Shown here: positions 59,417 to 64,000 of the stretch, piece by piece
How positions within the stretch are numbered: position 1 is the first letter of the stretch
How the letters are laid out: every line of letters begins with the position of its first letter
Assembly (NCBI GenBank): GCA_910578715.1
Contig: CAJTRL010000010.1
Coordinates: forward strand, 1-64,000
Direction of reading: 5' to 3'
Source of the DNA: an uncultured Lachnospiraceae bacterium
Lineage (GTDB): Bacteria; Bacillota; Clostridia; Lachnospirales; Lachnospiraceae
Length of the DNA: 64,000 nt
Notes under the pieces: model-generated
Seen by the model: the letters and a program-made list of their open reading frames with translations, nothing else
Databases searched by the model: none
Told to the model about the DNA's origin: nothing
Position numbers and translations under genes: made by a program

Positions 59417-59444
59417 TATCGATTTGTGCAAGGCACAAAATATC

Positions 59445-61619
59445 TTATAAATTTAAAAACATCGTCTGGTAGGGTTCCAGGGTCAGTTCTTTTGTGCCCG
59501 CGTGGGTTTCAACGCGGGTTTTTTGCTGTGTATCGCTGTTATTGATAACTACGAGAGTTTTGCTTTCCGGATAGTACGCGCACTCCGTATAGAGGTTATC
59601 GGTCATGTAGATTCCGGTAACGTCCTCGCCTCCGGCATAACGAATCAGCTGGTAGAGCAGTCTCGTATTGGCGGGGCCAAACTGGAAGGAAGACAGATAA
59701 ATGCCTTTGCCTTTTCCAAAATCGTGAACCGTCAGAACCGGATTACCGTCTTTTTCCATAAGAACTTTTGCCTTTCCGTCCGTCAGATAACGGTTTGGTT
59801 TCGGGGTGAGACTCGCTTCCCGTGGAACGAGATTCATCGTATCTTCCGCCTTGAACTGCCAGCGTCCGTGACAGATTCGCTCGCCCGTATCTTCATCGAT
59901 GCCGAGCACATGCGCCATCCGGAAGAAGGTGTCATAGCCGGAGACTGCGGAAGGCTCGTTGACGCCGAGGAAAGTACCGCCCCGGTATACCCATTCTGTC
60001 AGAATTTCCACGAGCTCAGCGTCTTTCCAGGCGTCGCCGCCGCTCCATGCGCTTCCGGCGTAGCCTGCATTAATAACAATATCGAAGCCGTCCAGCTTTC
60101 CGGCTTTTACATCCTCGAAGGAAAGGAAGGAAACATCAACGGGCAGTCCTGACAATGCCTCATTGATGTGAATCAGGTCATGCTGCCAGGTCTCGTGAAA
60201 ATGCCCTGAAAGCGTCCAGGAGCGGAGTGCGCCCCAGGAATGAAGGACGGCGGCTTTCGTCCGGATGCAGTAAGGCTTTCCTTTGGCATGGAAATCCTGA
60301 ATCATATGAAATTCGTCCGTAACCTGCTCAATATAGTCGCAAAAATCGGGGAAACCTTCGGTCAGATGCAGATAGCCGCCGAGCCCGATGCGGTCGATAG
60401 AGCAGCGCAGCAGCGCTCTCCGAATGCTGTTCCAGTAACGTTTGGCTTCCGTAGTCGGGTCTCCGCCTTCCATAAAAGTCGGCGCACCGCCAAGCCCTAC
60501 CGGGAACAGATAAGGATGCAGCCTGAGTTCGTGCACCGGAACATCAACGCCCGCGCAGAGTCTCGCTTCAAAACCGGAAAAGACGCATTTAATCAGTCCG
60601 TCGAATCCAAATTCCGTAAATCTTCCATTATAGGGCTCCAGTCCAACCCAGCTGTCATCATAAAAAACATAGGCTTTTTTGCCATAGGAATGCACGATAT
60701 CGACGAGCGTTCTGCCGAAAAAGATAACGAAATCGTTGATAAATTTCATCCAGTCCAGTTTGTGCGCATCGCCCGGCATATGGGTAACATGGCGTTTGCC
60801 CTGGTTGATGAAATCTTCGGCCGTCATGGAATAACCGAATTTTTCAGCAAATTCGTCCAGCGCCCGTTCGCTTACCGTAAAATCATAAGAACCCCAGTCG
60901 GTAAAAAGGGAACGGCATTCTTCGTGGGAACCCCAAATCCAGACAAAATTATAAAATAACGATGTAAAACGGACTACGGTAGTATCGGGATGGGATTCGC
61001 ACCAGTTTTTCAGCCAGTCAATCATGTATTCGCGCGTTTCAGGATATCGCGGGTCAATCTGCATCAGATGTTCTTTGTCCCAGTGATTGGTGGTGTGGTT
61101 GTACATGGAAATTTCTTCCCAGATACGGTAGGCAAGAAAGCTGACCGTATAATTATGCCAGGGAACGGCATTACGGATGGTGACGGTTCCGTTTTCCTTG
61201 TGATAATCCCAACGCTCAGAGTCCAGCAGCCTGTTGGCCGTTCTGTCATAGACCTGCCAGTATTTCATCGCTTCCGGGCGGTCGTTAAGCGAAAACTGTT
61301 CTTCAAAAAAATCGTCCATCAGCCGGATTGTCAGAACCGTATTTTCTGACGCTTCGCCGGCGGGAACGGCCGTTACGGGCGAAGTGCACAAAAAAGTCTG
61401 CTGCAGTTTGTCCTGATTCCGGGACGCCCATTCGTTGTGGTCCCGAATGATGCAGAGGGTGGAATAGATACCGTAGCCGGCATGGATAATGTCTTCCGAT
61501 AATTCGGTGCCGTCGCTGTCACGGATAACGTCCGCACCCCATTTTTCCGCCAGTTTCAAAGTCAGTTCCTCATAGCCGGATTCTCCCGGCAGCGTGAAGC
61601 CGCCTTTTCTTTTTCCCAT
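59445..61619 (-). CDS. GH112 phosphorylase, probably acting on galactosyl-rhamnose
   Basis: 724 residues, the usual length for GH112, with GGGAGG 7 bases before the ATG. Family features: GGFTLPGESGYEELTLKLAEKWGADVIRDSDGTEL at the start, then IYSTLCIIRDHNEW, MKYWQVYDRT, YNHTTNHWDKEH, FYDDSWVGLEPYNG (the catalytic acid of this family lies in the equivalent segment), EGGDPTTEAKRYWNSIRRALLRCSIDRIGLGGYL. GH112 enzymes cleave beta-galactosides of hexosamine or of L-rhamnose with phosphate to give alpha-galactose 1-phosphate. No signal peptide, so intracellular. The operon with CE12 and GH105 proteins, both for rhamnogalacturonan I, favours galactosyl-beta-1,4-L-rhamnose as substrate over lacto-N-biose. 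That choice is inference. Confidence 0.88.
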   Translation of the reverse strand: MGKRKGGFTLPGESGYEELTLKLAEKWGADVIRDSDGTELSEDIIHAGYGIYSTLCIIRDHNEWASRNQDKLQQTFLCTSPVTAVPAGEASENTVLTIRLMDDFFEEQFSLNDRPEAMKYWQVYDRTANRLLDSERWDYHKENGTVTIRNAVPWHNYTVSFLAYRIWEEISMYNHTTNHWDKEHLMQIDPRYPETREYMIDWLKNWCESHPDTTVVRFTSLFYNFVWIWGSHEECRSLFTDWGSYDFTVSERALDEFAEKFGYSMTAEDFINQGKRHVTHMPGDAHKLDWMKFINDFVIFFGRTLVDIVHSYGKKAYVFYDDSWVGLEPYNGRFTEFGFDGLIKCVFSGFEARLCAGVDVPVHELRLHPYLFPVGLGGAPTFMEGGDPTTEAKRYWNSIRRALLRCSIDRIGLGGYLHLTEGFPDFCDYIEQVTDEFHMIQDFHAKGKPYCIRTKAAVLHSWGALRSWTLSGHFHETWQHDLIHINEALSGLPVDVSFLSFEDVKAGKLDGFDIVINAGYAGSAWSGGDAWKDAELVEILTEWVYRGGTFLGVNEPSAVSGYDTFFRMAHVLGIDEDTGERICHGRWQFKAEDTMNLVPREASLTPKPNRYLTDGKAKVLMEKDGNPVLTVHDFGKGKGIYLSSFQFGPANTRLLYQLIRYAGGEDVTGIYMTDNLYTECAYYPESKTLVVINNSDTQQKTRVETHAGTKELTLEPYQTMFLNL

Positions 61620-61654
61620 ACTGAATTCCTCCCGTATTTCTTATTACATTGTTT

Positions 61655-61712
61655 GATATGTATGTTACATCGTTTCTCACATTTTCTGATATGTTTGTCT
61701 CATCGTTTTTTT
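61655..61712 (-). repeat. Degenerate direct repeats before GH112
   Basis: GATATGTATGTTACATCGTTT (61655-61675) recurs 33 bp later as GATATGTTTGTCTCATCGTTT (61688-61708). The repeats lie in the 131-base gap between CE12 and GH112 and are written here on the plus strand. Confidence 0.5.
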
Positions 61713-61750
61713 AATTTTCTAATATTTTCTTTTATTTTTGAATTGTGTTC

Positions 61751-63475
61751 TTACATAATTTTCAGGTTCCGGCACAGGTTCGAGCCCTGTCTGCGGGTGA
61801 TTGGCATATCCAGTTCATCCGTTCCGTCCGCGGAAAGCACGCCGAGCTGACAGGCGGCTGATAGAAGCGGTCTCAGCGAAGAACTGACACAATTGTCATA
61901 AGGACATTGCTGTGCTTCCGGCAAGGTTCTCCGGCTTCCATAGGCGCGCATCAGAAAGACGACAAAATCTAAAAGATTTACCGTCTCCAGCGGACGGAAA
62001 AGGCCGTTTTCGCATACTTCTCCGGTTACAATGCCGTTCTGCAGTCCGCATTCCACCGCGCCGGCATACCATTCATGACCGATGATATCGGTAAAGAGGT
62101 CGTTATATACGTTGGTAATAAAAAAGCCCGCCCGACGGATAACCATATCGAGAGCTTCCGCCCGAAGCAGAGGTTCCGATGGTCTGTCCGGTTCTTCCCA
62201 TTCGGGTGTTTCGTTATCCGTAACAAAGCCTTCCGGTCTCGGAAGGGGTTCCACGAAAGACGGTTCCGGCCATGATTTGGCGGAATCGTTTATCAGGGAA
62301 GCCAGAAGACGGTAAGCTCCTTCCGTACAGCAGCGCCGGATTTCGGCACAAATCATTTCAGCCATTTTCCGGGCGCCGAAATCGTTATGGTGGGTATAGT
62401 CGGAAGGATAGAAGTATCTTTTGGCATTCTCTCTTTGCAGCCGGACAATAAATTCCATGCTCAGTCTGTGCAAATCGAGAACCGGAACGGACAAACGGGA
62501 GCCGGCTTCGAGACAGGCATCCGCATATTCCTGTAACAGGTCATTATAAGCGCCGTCGCTTCCCCGCCATGTATTCCGCGCTACCGGAGTGACAAGAACG
62601 GGATGAACACCCAGTTTCCGGCATTCCGTAATATATCTTTCCAAGTTTGCCAGGTAGCCTTCCCCGGCCTTTAAGTGCTGTAATTTCTGGTCGTTATGGC
62701 CGAACTGAAAGAATACATAATCGCCCGGTTTACAATGTTCAAAAAGGATGGCCGCATGACCTTCCTGACGAAAACTTTCCGTCGTCAGCCCGGAGTGGGA
62801 GTGGTTAGAGACAGAAACCGCTCCGCACAACAGGGACGGAAGCATCTGTCCCCAGCCGGCGTAGCTTGTTTCCGGCGCATAAGGGTATTCCGCCGACTGG
62901 TCGGTCACGGTGGAATCGCCTGCTATGTAGAGTACCGGACAATTTACCGGTTCTATTGTGATTTTGCTAAGAAGCGGTTTGTCCGCCGTAACGCTTACTT
63001 CAATGCCTAAATCGTGATAAACTTTTTCCTGTCCCCGCGGAATAATGCCGCATACTTCCGTGTACAGTTCACAAGTATATTCCTCACCGGGAAGAAGCGT
63101 TTCCCGCCAGGCGCCGAGACAGCGCCTTCCGGTGAAAATACGGATATCGGATATTTTTTCGTCGGAATATAAGGTCACCCTGACGCGGTAACTGCCTTCC
63201 GCATCTACATGACATTTGAAGCGGAGGGGAAACTGTCTTCTGCCATCGGTGGGCGTCTCCGGCCGTATCATACAGCCGCAAGAGGTCTGCTCAATCGTGA
63301 CAGGTTTTAACAGACGATACCAGGGAACCGGCAGAAAACCGCCGTTTAATTCCGGCAGCATCAGGTGCGGATATTGTTCCATCGTCTGCTCGGTAAGAAA
63401 GCCGTAACCTCGCTCTTTCGTATAAATATCTTCCGGAGCAATATTGCCGCCGGGTGTAAAATCGTATGTTATCAT
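61751..63475 (-). CDS. Rhamnogalacturonan acetylesterase-like protein (CE12, SGNH)
   Basis: 574 residues from the ATG at 63475, 1 base after the stop codon of the GH105 gene (translational coupling). The catalytic SGNH domain covers about residues 185-400: block I GDSTV (Ser), block II SNHSHSG, block III FQFGHND (Asn), and block V DYTHHNDFGA (Asp and His). An N-terminal domain of about 180 residues (beta-rich, with ILPGEEYTCELYTEV) is an extra binding or packing domain, and a C-terminal part (about 430-574) with FITNVYNDLFTDIIGHEWYAGAVE resembles an SLH-like or dockerin-free unit; its role is unclear. No signal peptide: it acts inside the cell on imported acetylated fragments. The protein is about twice the usual CE12 size. 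Confidence 0.85.
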   Translation of the reverse strand: MITYDFTPGGNIAPEDIYTKERGYGFLTEQTMEQYPHLMLPELNGGFLPVPWYRLLKPVTIEQTSCGCMIRPETPTDGRRQFPLRFKCHVDAEGSYRVRVTLYSDEKISDIRIFTGRRCLGAWRETLLPGEEYTCELYTEVCGIIPRGQEKVYHDLGIEVSVTADKPLLSKITIEPVNCPVLYIAGDSTVTDQSAEYPYAPETSYAGWGQMLPSLLCGAVSVSNHSHSGLTTESFRQEGHAAILFEHCKPGDYVFFQFGHNDQKLQHLKAGEGYLANLERYITECRKLGVHPVLVTPVARNTWRGSDGAYNDLLQEYADACLEAGSRLSVPVLDLHRLSMEFIVRLQRENAKRYFYPSDYTHHNDFGARKMAEMICAEIRRCCTEGAYRLLASLINDSAKSWPEPSFVEPLPRPEGFVTDNETPEWEEPDRPSEPLLRAEALDMVIRRAGFFITNVYNDLFTDIIGHEWYAGAVECGLQNGIVTGEVCENGLFRPLETVNLLDFVVFLMRAYGSRRTLPEAQQCPYDNCVSSSLRPLLSAACQLGVLSADGTDELDMPITRRQGSNLCRNLKIM

Positions 63476-63476
63476 C

Positions 63477-64000
63477 TTAAAGAGCTCCGTCCTTTTCGAT
63501 AGAAGAAGATACCAGTACGCTGCTGAAAAAGGCGAGCGCAAGTCCCTGTCCCCAGCCCTGAATCCAGCGTCTGGAAATGCCCCGGTAGCCGTCGATATCT
63601 TTCATAACGGCCGTGCCGCCGGATACGTTCATAACCCGGCCGTCTTCGCTGACATTGGCAAGAAGCCCCTGGATGGCAAGATTGATGTGGCGGGTGTGTA
63701 ACGGATTGCCGCGCTCCAGCATTGCCGCAGCAATGCCCGCGGACGCGGAAATTTCCTCATAGGATTCTTCGTCGTTTAAGACGGTGCGCCAGAGGCCGTT
63801 TTTCGTCTGTACCGTTTTCAGGGCGGCGAGCTGGTCATTTAAAGACCCGGCAACATCCAGATATTTCGGATAAAGATAGCATTCGGGAAGTACGCTGCCT
63901 ACCTTTGACATCGTATAAGCGGCCCAGGCATTGGCTCTGCCCCAGTAGATGCCGGACATATGGTCTTTGGTAATATTGTTATAGCCGTGATAATAAAATC
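63477..64000 (-). CDS. Unsaturated rhamnogalacturonyl hydrolase (GH105), C-terminal part
   Basis: At least 173 codons; the 5' end lies beyond the right edge of the window. The segment YYHGYNNITKDHMSGIYWGRANAWAAYTMSKV followed by EISASAGIAAAMLERG matches the GH105 alpha/alpha-barrel (YteR/YesR), where the WGRANAW and SASAG elements flank the active site. GH105 enzymes hydrate the unsaturated galacturonosyl end of rhamnogalacturonan or similar fragments made by lyases. It is the first visible gene of the minus-strand pectin operon and its stop codon is 1 base before the CE12 start codon. Confidence 0.9.
   Translation of the reverse strand, partial: FYYHGYNNITKDHMSGIYWGRANAWAAYTMSKVGSVLPECYLYPKYLDVAGSLNDQLAALKTVQTKNGLWRTVLNDEESYEEISASAGIAAAMLERGNPLHTRHINLAIQGLLANVSEDGRVMNVSGGTAVMKDIDGYRGISRRWIQGWGQGLALAFFSSVLVSSSIEKDGAL

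Noticed and set aside
1..64000. rRNA, tRNA, prophage and insertion-sequence transposase genes
   Set aside because: None seen; the Rpn-type nuclease is transposase-related only by fold and is not a mobile element here.

Overview
The window looks like a chromosomal segment of a gut-type Clostridia (Firmicutes), most likely Lachnospiraceae. The grounds are the strong AGGAGG ribosome binding sites, moderate GC, several carbohydrate ABC transporters of the LplB/YtcP and RbsA/RbsC types, each beside an AraC-family regulator, a pectin-degradation locus, chemoreceptors, an oligopeptide transporter, and no rRNA, tRNA or clear prophage. The organism call is inference; no marker gene is present.

Layout. 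0-2 kb is a degraded patch: the end of a histidine kinase, a stump of an ABC ATPase, an intact rifamycin ADP-ribosyltransferase (arr) with its own promoter, and an AraC gene broken by a frameshift and a nonsense codon. 2-9.2 kb holds a Sel1-repeat protein, a membrane AraC regulator and a permease-permease-lipoprotein sugar transporter. 9.4-12.8 kb holds an esterase, an MNT/HEPN pair with its own promoter, a double GNAT protein and an ACT-domain protein. 12.9-17.5 kb holds a secreted metal-loop protein, a block of stacked hairpin repeats and a CotH / VTC / DUF4956 operon. 17.7-21.8 kb holds a chemoreceptor and a Type II restriction-modification pair whose leader carries a third copy of the hairpin repeat.

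21.9-35.3 kb is a glycan-use region: a polysaccharide deacetylase, a divergent AraC regulator with three phased direct repeats in its promoter region, an RbsA-type transporter with two permeases and a lipoprotein, a natural fusion of beta-phosphoglucomutase to a GH3 enzyme, a GH78 rhamnosidase, an unknown small protein and a GH43-like protein. The GH3 part of the fusion keeps the NagZ/Nag3-type His-Asp signature linked to phosphorolysis with retention. One polypeptide may therefore make a beta-sugar 1-phosphate and isomerise it; this is the most interesting hypothesis here.

35.3-40.6 kb is a two-component system next to a LolD/FtsX-type exporter. 40.6-42.6 kb has a 235-bp inverted-repeat element, then a probable MqsR-like toxin with a zinc-finger/HTH/Panacea antitoxin; both genes carry in-frame tandem repeats and the module ends in seven 11-bp repeats. 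42.8-46.7 kb has a Cache-type chemoreceptor, a WYL regulator and a ClbS/DfsB-like protein that shares a palindrome with the regulator. 46.9-52.7 kb is a complete oppBCDFA operon. 53.1-58.1 kb is a second sugar transporter and AraC regulator. 58.4 kb is an Rpn-type nuclease. 59.4-64 kb, on the minus strand, is a rhamnogalacturonan I operon (GH105, CE12, GH112) that suggests phosphorolysis of galactosyl-rhamnose.
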